40,307 nt of DNA from Paracoccaceae bacterium (lineage in GTDB: Bacteria > Pseudomonadota > Alphaproteobacteria > Rhodobacterales > Rhodobacteraceae), in NCBI GenBank assembly GCA_024742575.1, contig JANSYF010000032.1:1-40307 (forward strand), written 5' to 3'. How positions within the stretch are numbered: the stretch's first letter is position 1; the number at the start of each line of letters is the position of its first letter. Below, piece by piece: positions 1 through 7,226 of this stretch. The translations under genes and the position numbers were made by a program. A model generated the notes under the pieces. The model saw only the letters and a list, made by a program, of their open reading frames with translations. It did no database searches and had not been told where the DNA came from.

Positions 1-125
1 ACCTGAGGCGCATTGGAGCGCGGTCATTCACTGGACTGTTCGAAGCCCTCGGCGAAATCTGTGATCTCTACACACCTCAGGAATGCTGGAACTACTTTTG
101 CGAGGCCGGGTATGCTTCTACATAA
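1..125 (+). mobile_element. IS630-family transposase, C-terminal fragment (cut by window edge)
   Basis: Reading from base 3, an open frame gives about 40 residues and ends at TAA 123-125. It includes the stretches ALGEICDLYTPQEC and NYFCEAGYAST. The pattern 'G.I.DL.TP.EC.NYF..AGY' just before the stop is how many IS630/Tc1-mariner-type transposases end, so this looks like the last part of such a gene. The rest, including the DDE catalytic core, lies outside the window, so intactness cannot be judged. The right terminal inverted repeat should lie soon after base 125, but I could not identify it with only one end visible. The family call rests on remembered similarity of a short tail. Confidence 0.7.
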
Positions 126-480
126 ACTGGAAACGCTTTAGTGGTTATTTGCGCAAACCTTGTGGGTGACACTCTCGTTCAGAAATGGAATTCGAGACCT
201 GCAAACCTGTGAGTCAGAATTCTCCGTGCGACTGTGTCAAAAGATAGTTTGTACGTGTCATTTGATCTAAGTCTTCAAAAGCAGAACAAAATAATATCTT
301 TGGATTGGCATCTAGCCTCATTGACGGAAAGATATGCGAACTTTCGCTTGTTTGAAAATTATCCATTGACCGCATGTGTTGATTTATACATCCTTTACAC
401 TACCTGGAGGAGAGTGACGTACTGAGTTTACGATCATTTAGTGGTCATAAATCACTGTCAAAAGACGGAGGATTAAGCTC
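126..480. other. Gene-free stretch between transposase tail and luxR-type gene
   Basis: These 355 bases are AT-richer than the rest of the window. The only open frame (GTG 234 to 425) has no ribosome binding site and no recognisable protein features, so I do not call it. TTTAGTGGT occurs twice, near 138-146 and 438-446, the second copy followed by an imperfect inverted half (AGTG...CACT). GGAGG at 467-471 is the binding site of the next gene. A promoter for that gene must lie here, but no convincing -35/-10 pair was seen. Confidence 0.5.
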
Positions 481-1107
481 ATGAGCCACCTGAACAGGCT
501 TCACGTTCTTATCATAGAAGACCGTACACTTATCTCGGATTTGCTTTCGCTGAGCTTGGAAGAAACGGGTGACTTTCGCGCTCTTTCTGTTCCTACAATC
601 GAAAGCGCGTTTGAGGTCAAGGTGGATAAAGAGTTCGACTTGGTAATGTTGGAAACCAGTCTGGCAAATCCCGTTCAAATTCGATTGGTGCAAGACGTCG
701 TACAGCACTTTCAACCTGCAAAAACTGTGCTTTTTGGCAGGTCTACAGATCCCATGTTTATTCAAAACTGCTTGGATGTCGGCGTTTCGGGACTTATCCC
801 CAAGCAGTTTTCGCTCGAAGCTCTGATTCTTGCTTTGAAGTTGATCTACACGGGGCAAAAATTTGTGCCCAGTGATCAACAAATGGCGGCGGTAACGGAC
901 GAGGCGTTGGAGCGAAGTTCGCTCTCTCGCAAAGAATTTGACGTGCTCAGAAAGCTGACTGAGGGACTGTCGAACAAAGACATCATGCGCATGTTGGGGT
1001 TGTCAGAATCCACTGTGAAGATGCATGTCCGATCGATATGTAAAAAGCTCGGTGCAGCAAATCGGACGCAAGCTTTGGTATATGCCCAAAGACACGGGTT
1101 GATATGA
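481..1107 (+). CDS. LuxR/FixJ-type response regulator with degenerate receiver domain
   Basis: A 208-residue DNA-binding regulator of the NarL/FixJ type. Residues 7-120 form a receiver-like domain: the acidic pair E13/D14 and the switch lysine K108 are present. The position of the phospho-accepting Asp is Glu (E58, in VMLETSL), and the usual Thr/Ser after strand 4 (about residue 86, LFGRS) is Gly. Residues 145-208 are a LuxR helix-turn-helix (SRKEFDVLRKLTEGLSNKDI, then ESTVKMHVRSICKKL). ATG 481 is preceded by GGAGG at 467-471. No histidine kinase gene is adjacent, so it is an orphan. The Asp-to-Glu change suggests it works without normal phosphorylation, perhaps locked in an active-like state; this is inference. 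The lower GC content and adjacent IS tail hint at an accessory region. Targets are unknown. Confidence 0.85.
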   Translation: MSHLNRLHVLIIEDRTLISDLLSLSLEETGDFRALSVPTIESAFEVKVDKEFDLVMLETSLANPVQIRLVQDVVQHFQPAKTVLFGRSTDPMFIQNCLDVGVSGLIPKQFSLEALILALKLIYTGQKFVPSDQQMAAVTDEALERSSLSRKEFDVLRKLTEGLSNKDIMRMLGLSESTVKMHVRSICKKLGAANRTQALVYAQRHGLI

Positions 1108-1175
1108 CTATTTCCCGTTTCTAGCCCCGCAATGCGTCAGGTGAGTTTGGTGATTGGGGCGAGTTCTAACTTAGA

Positions 1176-1210
1176 TCGTGGTGGCTGCGATGTCGCCACG
1201 TTCGTTTTTT
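1176..1210 (+). terminator. Putative rho-independent terminator of the luxR-type gene
   Basis: GTGGC (1181-1185) pairs with GCCAC (1195-1199), followed within a few bases by TTCGTTTTTT (1201-1210). The stem is short, so strength is uncertain, but position and T-tract fit the end of the regulator transcript. Confidence 0.45.
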
Positions 1211-1403
1211 GTTGTTCGGCAAAATCTGGTTCGCCATCGTCAGTCGGTTGCATTGCCCAAAGTCATGGCACCATGGAAAAGATCTGCACACTGCTCGCCC
1301 GTACGAACAGGTTTGTCGGTTAAGTCGACCGCCGAACTGGACAATCGCATGCATTTGGACCATCCCTCCGGTTATCTCACCTCTGACACTGACGGAGTCT
1401 GAC

Positions 1404-1925
1404 ATGGCTGACGGCACGTTTGCAGCGCTGCTCTTTATCATTGGAATGACCGATATGGGCATGAACCATTGCGGTACCGAGCAGGGCTGTCTTGGTGCAA
1501 GCCAGACAATACCGCGCGTTGCCATCTCTGGCGGTGAAATCCTAGAGCGGCGCGCTGATGCTGCGGCTGAAGTGTATTTGCGATACGATCTTGGTCGCCA
1601 AATTGGTCCCTTTGGATTGGCAACGGGGCTTTCACTTGCCGAAGGTGGCGAAGCCTGGATCGGAGCGGGGGCAACATACACGCTGCCTTTGGGGCGCAGC
1701 GGGGCATATGCGGAAATGCACGCCATGCCGGGGCTTTATTTCGACAATGGTGGATTCGATCTTGGCGGCACCATCGCATTCCGGTCGGGGATCGAGTTGG
1801 GCTACGAAACCCAACGCGGTTGGCGCATGGCGCTTAGCTACGATCATCGCTCCAACGCCGGGATCTACGACGACAACCCCGGCATAGAGACCGTTCAATT
1901 CAAGATTTCGGTGCCGTTGAACTAA
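1404..1925 (+). CDS. PagL-like lipid A 3-O-deacylase (acyloxyacyl hydrolase family)
   Basis: A 173-residue protein, probably an outer-membrane beta-barrel esterase removing an ester-linked acyl chain from lipid A. The signature lies near the C-terminus: SYDHRSNAGIYDDNPGIET, with H148, S150 and E162. The spacing (His +2 Ser, Ser +12 Glu) equals the His126/Ser128/Glu140 triad of Pseudomonas aeruginosa PagL. The middle shows alternating strands ending in aromatic residues, and the C-terminal strand (FKISVPL) is barrel-like. ATG 1404 follows GGAG at 1394-1397. The open frame extends to 1209, but that extension does not look like coding sequence. No classic signal peptide is visible after this start, only a hydrophobic AALLFIIGM, so export or the start is uncertain. 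It ends 10 bases before the convergent ATPase gene. Confidence 0.72.
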   Translation: MADGTFAALLFIIGMTDMGMNHCGTEQGCLGASQTIPRVAISGGEILERRADAAAEVYLRYDLGRQIGPFGLATGLSLAEGGEAWIGAGATYTLPLGRSGAYAEMHAMPGLYFDNGGFDLGGTIAFRSGIELGYETQRGWRMALSYDHRSNAGIYDDNPGIETVQFKISVPLN

Positions 1926-1935
1926 GTTCGCTATA

Positions 1936-2988
1936 TCACCGCAAACGCAGTTCGGATGTTGCATCAAATAGATACAAATGATCGGGATCAACCACGAGAT
2001 CGACCTGATCTCCAATTGCAGATCTGTGGTCCCCACGTTCCTCGACGATGATCTTTTCGCCGTCCGGTCCGATCAGGTGGACATAGGACACGCCGCCAAG
2101 GCTTTCCGTCAGGTCGACCCGGTGCGAGGAACCTGCTTTTAGCGCCAGATGCTCCGGGCGCAGTCCGATCAAGACCTCTTGGCCGTCTTGCGCTGATCCG
2201 GTCTTCGGCACCGAATAGGCAAGACCGTTGGACATGACATCACCGCCCTTGACCGTCCCACGGATGAAATTCATCGACGGAGATCCGATGAACCCTGCAA
2301 CAAAGCGATTGTCGGGATCGCGATACAGCTCCATTGGCGCGCCGACCTGTTCGATGCGGCCCGCGCGCAGCACGACGATCTTGTCGGCCAGCGTCATTGC
2401 CTCGACCTGATCGTGGGTGACGTAGATCATTGTCGCGCCGATTTCCTTGTGCAGGCGCGCGATTTCGACCCGCATCTCGACCCGCAATTCAGCATCGAGG
2501 TTGGACAGGGGTTCATCGAACAGGAACACTTCGGGTCCACGTACAATGGCACGACCGATAGCCACGCGCTGACGTTGACCGCCGGACAGGGCTTTGGGCT
2601 TGCGTTTGAGATAGTCGTCCAGCTTGAGGATGCGGCTGGCCTCGGCGACTTTGGCCTTGATCTCGGCGGTCGGATGGCCCGTCATCTTGAGGCCAAATCC
2701 CATGTTCTCCTCGACCGTCATGTGCGGATACAGCGCGTAGGTCTGAAACACCATTGACACGCCGCGATCCGACGGGTCAAGCCGCGTCACATCGCGGGCA
2801 CCGATGCGGATCGTGCCTTCGGTGGTTTCCTCAAGCCCGGCCACCATGCGCAGCAGCGTGGACTTGCCGCAGCCCGATGGCCCGACAAAGACACAGAACT
2901 CCCCATCCTGAATGTCCAGATCAATCCCGTGGATGACCTGCGTGTTGCCATAGCGTTTGATGACAGTGTCAAGCGTCACTCCGGACAT
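1936..2988 (-). CDS. ugpC: Sugar ABC transporter ATP-binding protein (UgpC/MalK type)
   Basis: A 350-residue ATPase of the MalK/UgpC family that would power a CUT1 sugar importer at the inner membrane. Walker [10 protein letters not shown] (36-44), signature LSGGQ (134-138), Walker B ending in LFDEP (D158-E159) and the switch-region THDQVEA are intact. The part after about residue 235 is the TOBE-type regulatory domain. I chose ATG 2988, giving MSGVTLDTV and preceded by GGAGAG, over the longer frame from 3099, whose extra 37 residues lie inside iclR. It overlaps the 3' end of iclR by 20 bases, so the two are co-transcribed. The binding-protein/permease genes across the divergent promoter lack their own ATPase, so this is very likely their motor. 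The symbol reflects the family only; glycerol-phosphate is not implied. Confidence 0.9.
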   Translation of the reverse strand: MSGVTLDTVIKRYGNTQVIHGIDLDIQDGEFCVFVGPSGCGKSTLLRMVAGLEETTEGTIRIGARDVTRLDPSDRGVSMVFQTYALYPHMTVEENMGFGLKMTGHPTAEIKAKVAEASRILKLDDYLKRKPKALSGGQRQRVAIGRAIVRGPEVFLFDEPLSNLDAELRVEMRVEIARLHKEIGATMIYVTHDQVEAMTLADKIVVLRAGRIEQVGAPMELYRDPDNRFVAGFIGSPSMNFIRGTVKGGDVMSNGLAYSVPKTGSAQDGQEVLIGLRPEHLALKAGSSHRVDLTESLGGVSYVHLIGPDGEKIIVEERGDHRSAIGDQVDLVVDPDHLYLFDATSELRLR

Positions 2989-3808
2989 GGGACATCTCTC
3001 CGTTGTTATGGTGTGTGGGTTGCGCAGAGGTTTGCGGGAACAGCCAGCTTTCGGCATCGCGCGCAATTGCCGATGCCGCCTGTTTAAGCCGCGGGCCAAG
3101 ATCGCGCAGCGCGTCGAGATTGGTACGCCGTGTGGTGCCCGTGACAGACAAGGCTCCTAGTGGGCGGAATTGCGAATTCAGGATCGGCACCGCGACGCAG
3201 ACGATACCGATCTCGTGCTCTTCGCGGTCAAAACTCAGGCCTTCGTTGCGGATCTCCGCCAGCTCGCGTTGAAGGCTGTCAGCCGATCCATGTGTGGCGG
3301 ACGTAAATTGGTGCCAGCTTTGCTGGGCGAGGGCGATCTGCAATTCGGGCTCTGGCAGGAACGCCAACATCGCCTTGCCCACACCCGTGCAATACGCCGG
3401 GCCGACCTTGCCCGCTTGGCTGAACATTTCAACCGGGTCGCGGGCGTTGCGTTTGTCGACATACAACACCTGCGCATGGTCAAGCTGCGCCAAATGCACG
3501 GTCTCTCCGGTTTCGGCGCTTAGCGCGTCAACATGCGGGCGGGCGACTGGCGCGAGCGAGGATTGCGCCCAGGCGGCATGGGCCAATCGCACAAGGCGCA
3601 ATCCAGGCGCATAGGTTTGACGTTCTGGTTCGTATTGCAACATGCCTTGGTTTGTCAGGGTTTGCACAAACCGATAAAGCGTTGCCTTGGGCATGTCAGA
3701 GTCGGCCAGAAGTTCGCCAAAGCGCACAGGGCGTCCGTAAGACGCAATCTGGTCCAGTACGGACAGGGCTTTGCCCACGGTTCCATCGTTTCGTTCGACC
3801 GACGCCAT
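2969..3808 (-). CDS. IclR-family transcriptional regulator
   Basis: A 279-residue regulator with an N-terminal winged helix-turn-helix (about residues 10-70; GKALSVLDQIASYGRPVRF, then MPKATLYRFVQTL) and a C-terminal IclR effector domain (about 85-255, including YCTGVGKAMLAF and GLSFDREEHEIG). It lies between its co-transcribed ATPase gene and the divergent galactoside operon, so it most likely controls both by sensing a galactose-related metabolite; the ligand is inferred from context only. ATG 3808 gives a natural N-terminus (MASVERNDGT). The reverse strand carries GGGAGGAAAT a few bases upstream as binding site. A perfect inverted repeat in the intergenic region (3902-3920) is the likely operator. 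Confidence 0.9.
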   Translation of the reverse strand: MASVERNDGTVGKALSVLDQIASYGRPVRFGELLADSDMPKATLYRFVQTLTNQGMLQYEPERQTYAPGLRLVRLAHAAWAQSSLAPVARPHVDALSAETGETVHLAQLDHAQVLYVDKRNARDPVEMFSQAGKVGPAYCTGVGKAMLAFLPEPELQIALAQQSWHQFTSATHGSADSLQRELAEIRNEGLSFDREEHEIGIVCVAVPILNSQFRPLGALSVTGTTRRTNLDALRDLGPRLKQAASAIARDAESWLFPQTSAQPTHHNNGEMSHVRSDA

Positions 3809-3853
3809 GTTCGCGATTTCCTCCCTTAGCCGCAGGTCGCGCCCTGACGGCTG

Positions 3854-3884
3854 TTGACAAGCATAGGCGAGTCGCTGTTATGAT
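3854..3884 (+). promoter_or_regulatory. Putative sigma70-type promoter of the galactoside operon
   Basis: TTGACA at 3854-3859 is a perfect -35 box. A -10-like sequence follows at 3876-3884 (TGTTATGAT; TATGAT at 3879-3884 gives a 19-base spacer, TTATGA an 18-base one). It points toward the binding-protein gene at 3959, with the inverted repeat downstream where a bound regulator would block or modulate transcription. Confidence 0.5.
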
Positions 3885-3901
3885 TTCAATATGCAAAACA
3901 A

Positions 3902-3920
3902 GGTTTCAAATAATGAAACC
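3902..3920. promoter_or_regulatory. Perfect inverted repeat, likely IclR-family operator
   Basis: GGTTTCA-AATAA-TGAAACC has two exact 7-base arms and a 5-base spacer, and resembles TTTCA/TGAAA-type operators of IclR-family regulators. A further TTTCA half-site lies at 3884-3888. It sits between iclR and the operon it faces, just downstream of the putative promoter. Confidence 0.6.
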
Positions 3921-3958
3921 AATCTTGCACCAGAATTGGGAGCATAAGGGAGGATACC

Positions 3959-5221
3959 ATGCGTTCCACATTGAAAGCGTCAGCGTTGGCGCTGACGGCT
4001 GCACTTGCAGCCTCAACCGCATTTGCAGGAAGCCATTCGCTTAGCGGCGATCTGAAGATTTTCCTCGACACCTCGAACCCGGCGCCGCGCGCCACAATGG
4101 AAGCCATGATTGGTCGCTTCCAAGAAATGCATCCGGGCTTGAACATCGAAACCACGGTGATCGACCGTGAGGCGTACAAAACGCAGATCCGCAACTTCCT
4201 GACCGCAGACGCACCGGATGTGGCGACATGGTACGCGGCAAACCGTATGCGCCCCTATGTCGAGGCAGGCTTGTTCGAAGACGTGTCCGACCTCTGGGCG
4301 GAACCTGCGATTGCCGACAATCTGGCATCGACCAAGGGCGCGATGACCATCGACGGCAAACAATGGGGCGTGCCCTATACCTACTACCAGTGGGGCATCT
4401 ACTACCGCAAAGATATCTACGACCAGTACGGTCTGAGTGAGCCGACAAACTGGGACGAGATGAAGTCCAACTGCCAGACGCTGCTCGACAATGGCGTGAA
4501 GTGCTACACCATCGGCACAAAGTTCCTGTGGACCGCTGGCGGCTGGTTTGATTACCTGAACTTGCGCACGCATGGCTATGATTTCCATATGGAAATGGCG
4601 GCTGGTGAGGTGGCGTGGACCGATGACCGGGTGCGTCAAACTTTCGCCAACTGGCGCGAGTTGATCGACATGGGCGGGTATGTCGACAACCACCAAAACT
4701 ACTCTTGGCAAGAAGCGCTGCCCTTCATGGTCAACGGCGATGCCGCCGCGTATCTGATGGGCAACTTCGCCGTGGCACCGCTGCGTGAAGCGGGTTTGAC
4801 TGACGATCAGCTTGACTTCTACCAGTTTCCGGCGATCACCGACGGTGTTGCACTGGCAGAAGACGCGCCGACCGACACGTTCCACATCCCGGCCAATGCC
4901 AACAACAAAGAGGCCGCACGTGAATTCCTGCGCTTTGTGGTGTCGGCGGATGAACAGACCGAGATCAACAACGGTGCAAACCTTGGCCAGCTTCCGGTGA
5001 ACGCATCTGCGTCGATTGACGATGACAAGTTCCTTGAGCAAGGCTTTGCAATGCTGTCCTCCAACAGCCCGGGCGGCGTGGCGCAGTTCTTTGACCGCGA
5101 CTACCCGGCGGAAATGGCGGCAGAAGCGATGCAGGGCTTCCAGGAATTCATGGTGTTCCCGGATAACCTTGATGACATCCTTGCCCGACTCGAGCAGGTG
5201 CGCGAGCGCGTCTACAAGTAA
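3959..5221 (+). CDS. Sugar ABC transporter periplasmic binding protein (CUT1)
   Basis: A 420-residue extracellular solute-binding protein of family 1. The signal peptide spans about residues 1-23 (MRSTLKASALALTAALAAST, AFA before the mature start GSHSL). The mature part has the usual pattern for the family: an early LKIFLDTSN strand, a PDVATWYAANR-like hinge region, GVPYTYYQWGIYYRKDIYD in the middle, and a late AAREFLRFVVSADEQ helix. ATG 3959 is preceded by GGGAGG (3948-3953). It is first in an operon followed by two permeases and galactoside-degrading enzymes, so the ligand is probably an alpha- or beta-galactoside; which one cannot be read from sequence. Hairpins after the stop probably favour its mRNA over the permease part. 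Confidence 0.92.
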   Translation: MRSTLKASALALTAALAASTAFAGSHSLSGDLKIFLDTSNPAPRATMEAMIGRFQEMHPGLNIETTVIDREAYKTQIRNFLTADAPDVATWYAANRMRPYVEAGLFEDVSDLWAEPAIADNLASTKGAMTIDGKQWGVPYTYYQWGIYYRKDIYDQYGLSEPTNWDEMKSNCQTLLDNGVKCYTIGTKFLWTAGGWFDYLNLRTHGYDFHMEMAAGEVAWTDDRVRQTFANWRELIDMGGYVDNHQNYSWQEALPFMVNGDAAAYLMGNFAVAPLREAGLTDDQLDFYQFPAITDGVALAEDAPTDTFHIPANANNKEAAREFLRFVVSADEQTEINNGANLGQLPVNASASIDDDKFLEQGFAMLSSNSPGGVAQFFDRDYPAEMAAEAMQGFQEFMVFPDNLDDILARLEQVRERVYK

Positions 5222-5229
5222 GTAGCGGG

Positions 5230-5286
5230 GGTGCGTGAGATCACGCACCTTTCGTCAAAACGGTAGGGTGCGTGCTTGTACGCACC
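5230..5286 (+). repeat. Two tandem hairpins with the same stem after the binding-protein gene
   Basis: The first hairpin pairs GGTGCGTG (5230-5237) with CACGCACC (5242-5249). The second pairs GGTGCGT (5267-5273) with ACGCACC (5280-5286). The stem sequence is essentially the same in both, so this looks like a duplicated or REP-like unit. No long T-tract follows, so full termination is unlikely; partial termination or protection of the upstream mRNA end fits better. Confidence 0.6.
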
Positions 5287-5353
5287 TTGCCCAACGGCCC
5301 ATCCGCAAGCCGCCTTCCGGCTTTCGCGTGGCCCGTGTGGAGGAGTCCCGATC

Positions 5354-6277
5354 ATGACCACAGCAACCTTGCCCGACACAGACCCGCCCAAACGCGGCTG
5401 GTACAAGCGCAACGAAATCGCGGTCACACCGTGGTTGTTCCTTGCGCCCGCGATCCTGTTCTTCGCGGTCTATGTCATCATCCCAATCTTCCAAAGCTTT
5501 TCGATCTCGCTTTACGATTGGGACGGGTTGGGGCAGGCCGAATATATCGGTCTTGGCAATTACTCGGAACTGATGAACGACCGCGCCTTTGAAGTGTCGC
5601 TGTGGAACAACCTCAAATGGCTGGTCTGCTACCTGCTGGCGATCCCGGCAGGATTGTTTATCGCGCTGTTCCTGAACCAAACCGTGACGGGAATCCGCAT
5701 CTACAAGTCGCTGTTTTTCTTTCCGTTTGTCCTGTCACAAGTCGTTGTTGGTCTTGTCTTTGCGTGGTTCTACCTGCCGAACGAAGGCCTGTTGTCGAAC
5801 ATGCTGGCGATGATCGGCCTTGGGCCGGTTAACGTTCTGGGCGATCCAAAACTGGCGACCTACGGTATCATCCTTGCCGGGCTCTGGCCACAGACGGCGT
5901 ATTGCATGATCCTCTACCTCACCGGCCTCAACGCCGTGGACCCCGAACAGGTCGAAGCCGCGCGTCTGGACGGTGCCAAAGGGTGGAAGATGCTGTGGTA
6001 CGTGATCATCCCACAACTCAAACCCGCCACGTTCATCGCGTTTGTTGTCACGATCATCGGCGCGTTGCGGTCCTTTGACCTGATCTCGATCATGACCAAT
6101 GGTGGGCCGTTCGGCCAAACCCGTGTCTTGTCGTTCTACATGTTTGAAAAAGCACTGTCGGAATACGGGTTCCGCATGGGATATGGCGCTGCCATCGCAG
6201 TGGTTCTGTTTCTCATCATGCTGGTCTTCATCGCCTATTTCCTGTTGTCGATGTACCGCGAAGAGAAGGGGCATTGA
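5354..6277 (+). CDS. Sugar ABC transporter permease (MalF/UgpA type)
   Basis: A 307-residue inner-membrane permease with about six membrane segments, the first at residues 28-50 (TPWLFLAPAILFFAVYVIIP). The cytoplasmic EAA loop that contacts the ATPase is visible near residues 200-220 (EQVEAARLDGAKGWKMLWYV, then IPQLKP). I chose ATG 5354 (MTTATLPDTD), preceded by GGAGGAG, over the longer frame from 5276, whose start lies in the repeat hairpin. It pairs with the next gene to form the channel of the galactoside importer. Confidence 0.9.
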   Translation: MTTATLPDTDPPKRGWYKRNEIAVTPWLFLAPAILFFAVYVIIPIFQSFSISLYDWDGLGQAEYIGLGNYSELMNDRAFEVSLWNNLKWLVCYLLAIPAGLFIALFLNQTVTGIRIYKSLFFFPFVLSQVVVGLVFAWFYLPNEGLLSNMLAMIGLGPVNVLGDPKLATYGIILAGLWPQTAYCMILYLTGLNAVDPEQVEAARLDGAKGWKMLWYVIIPQLKPATFIAFVVTIIGALRSFDLISIMTNGGPFGQTRVLSFYMFEKALSEYGFRMGYGAAIAVVLFLIMLVFIAYFLLSMYREEKGH

Positions 6278-6293
6278 GCATGTGGTGTCTGAC

Positions 6294-6330
6294 GGGAGCC
6301 TCCGGCGGGAGTTTATTTGGCAAGATGAAG
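6294..6330. repeat. Roseobacter-type intergenic palindromic element
   Basis: GGGAGCCTCCGGCGGGAG is followed by TTTATTTGGCAAGATGAAG. A small palindrome of the CTCC/GGAG type followed by a TATTT...AAG tract matches a repeat I know from many Roseobacter intergenic regions. A related but diverged copy lies at 30301-30356. It sits between the two permease genes. Function is unknown. Confidence 0.5.
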
Positions 6331-6365
6331 ATCACGCTGTGGTGTTTTGACGGAGGGATGGTCTG

Positions 6366-7214
6366 ATGTTCCCGCGTCCCATTCAACAAGCCAGCGCACC
6401 TGCGCAAACCGCATACAAGACGATGCTGCCCATCGCCTTGATCCTATGGCTTCTGCCTTTGATCGCTGTGGCGGTGTTTTCGATCAAACCAGCCACCGAT
6501 TTCACCCAAGGTAATTACTGGGGAATGCCGGGATCGTTTGAATTGTTCAACAATTACGGACAGGTGTTTTTCAACTCGGACATGCCGCGCTACATGCTGA
6601 ATTCGGTGTTGATCACCGTTCCGACGGTGATCGGGGCCGTGGCCTTGTCGGCGATGGCGGGCTTTGCGCTTGGGGTCTACAAGTTTCGGTCGAACATCTG
6701 GGTGTTTTTTATGTTCGTCGCGGGGAATTTTGTACCGTTCCAAATCCTGATGGTGCCGGTGCGCGACCTGACGCTGGACCTTGGGCTATACAACACCAAG
6801 ACGGGTCTGGTCTTGTTTCACATCGCGTTCCAGACCGGGTTTTGCACACTGTTCATGCGCAACTTCATCCGCGCCTTGCCGTTCCCGTTGATCGAGGCGG
6901 CACGGGTTGAAGGCGTCGCGGAGTGGCGCATTTTCTGGTATGTCGTCCTGCCCCTGATGAAACCAGCTCTGGCCGCATTGGCAGTGCTGATCTTCACCTT
7001 CATCTGGAACGACTATTTCTGGGCCATTGTTCTGACCCAAGGGCCAGACGCACAGCCCGTCACAGCCGGGATCACCAGCTTCAATGCACAATACCGCGCA
7101 GCTTATCATTTGATGAGCGCGGGCAGCATTGTGGCGGCGTTGCCGCCGGTGCTGATGTTCTTCCTCATGCAGAAACACTTTATCGCAGGCCTGACATTGG
7201 GCGCGGTGAAATAA
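6366..7214 (+). CDS. Sugar ABC transporter permease (MalG/UgpE type)
   Basis: A 282-residue inner-membrane permease, partner of the preceding gene. There are about six membrane segments, the first around residues 20-38 (MLPIALILWLLPLIAVAVFS). The EAA loop is clear (EAARVEGVAEWRIFWYVVLP). The C-terminus, with FLMQKHFIAGLTLGAVK, is a common ending of MalG-type permeases, where QKH...GL.GAVK often recurs. ATG 6366 is preceded by GGAGGG (6352-6357). It is separated from the first permease by 88 bases holding a palindromic repeat, and from the GH4 gene by 12 bases. Confidence 0.9.
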   Translation: MFPRPIQQASAPAQTAYKTMLPIALILWLLPLIAVAVFSIKPATDFTQGNYWGMPGSFELFNNYGQVFFNSDMPRYMLNSVLITVPTVIGAVALSAMAGFALGVYKFRSNIWVFFMFVAGNFVPFQILMVPVRDLTLDLGLYNTKTGLVLFHIAFQTGFCTLFMRNFIRALPFPLIEAARVEGVAEWRIFWYVVLPLMKPALAALAVLIFTFIWNDYFWAIVLTQGPDAQPVTAGITSFNAQYRAAYHLMSAGSIVAALPPVLMFFLMQKHFIAGLTLGAVK

Positions 7215-7226
7215 GGACCTAAGACC

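Noticed and set aside
234-425. 63-codon frame before the luxR-type gene
   Set aside because: GTG start without binding site, no recognisable protein features; treated as noncoding.
126-480. Terminal inverted repeat of the IS630-type element
   Set aside because: With only one end visible no repeat can be paired, so none is claimed.
4013-5248. 411-codon minus-strand open frame over the binding protein
   Set aside because: Antisense to a gene with signal peptide, binding site and family pattern.
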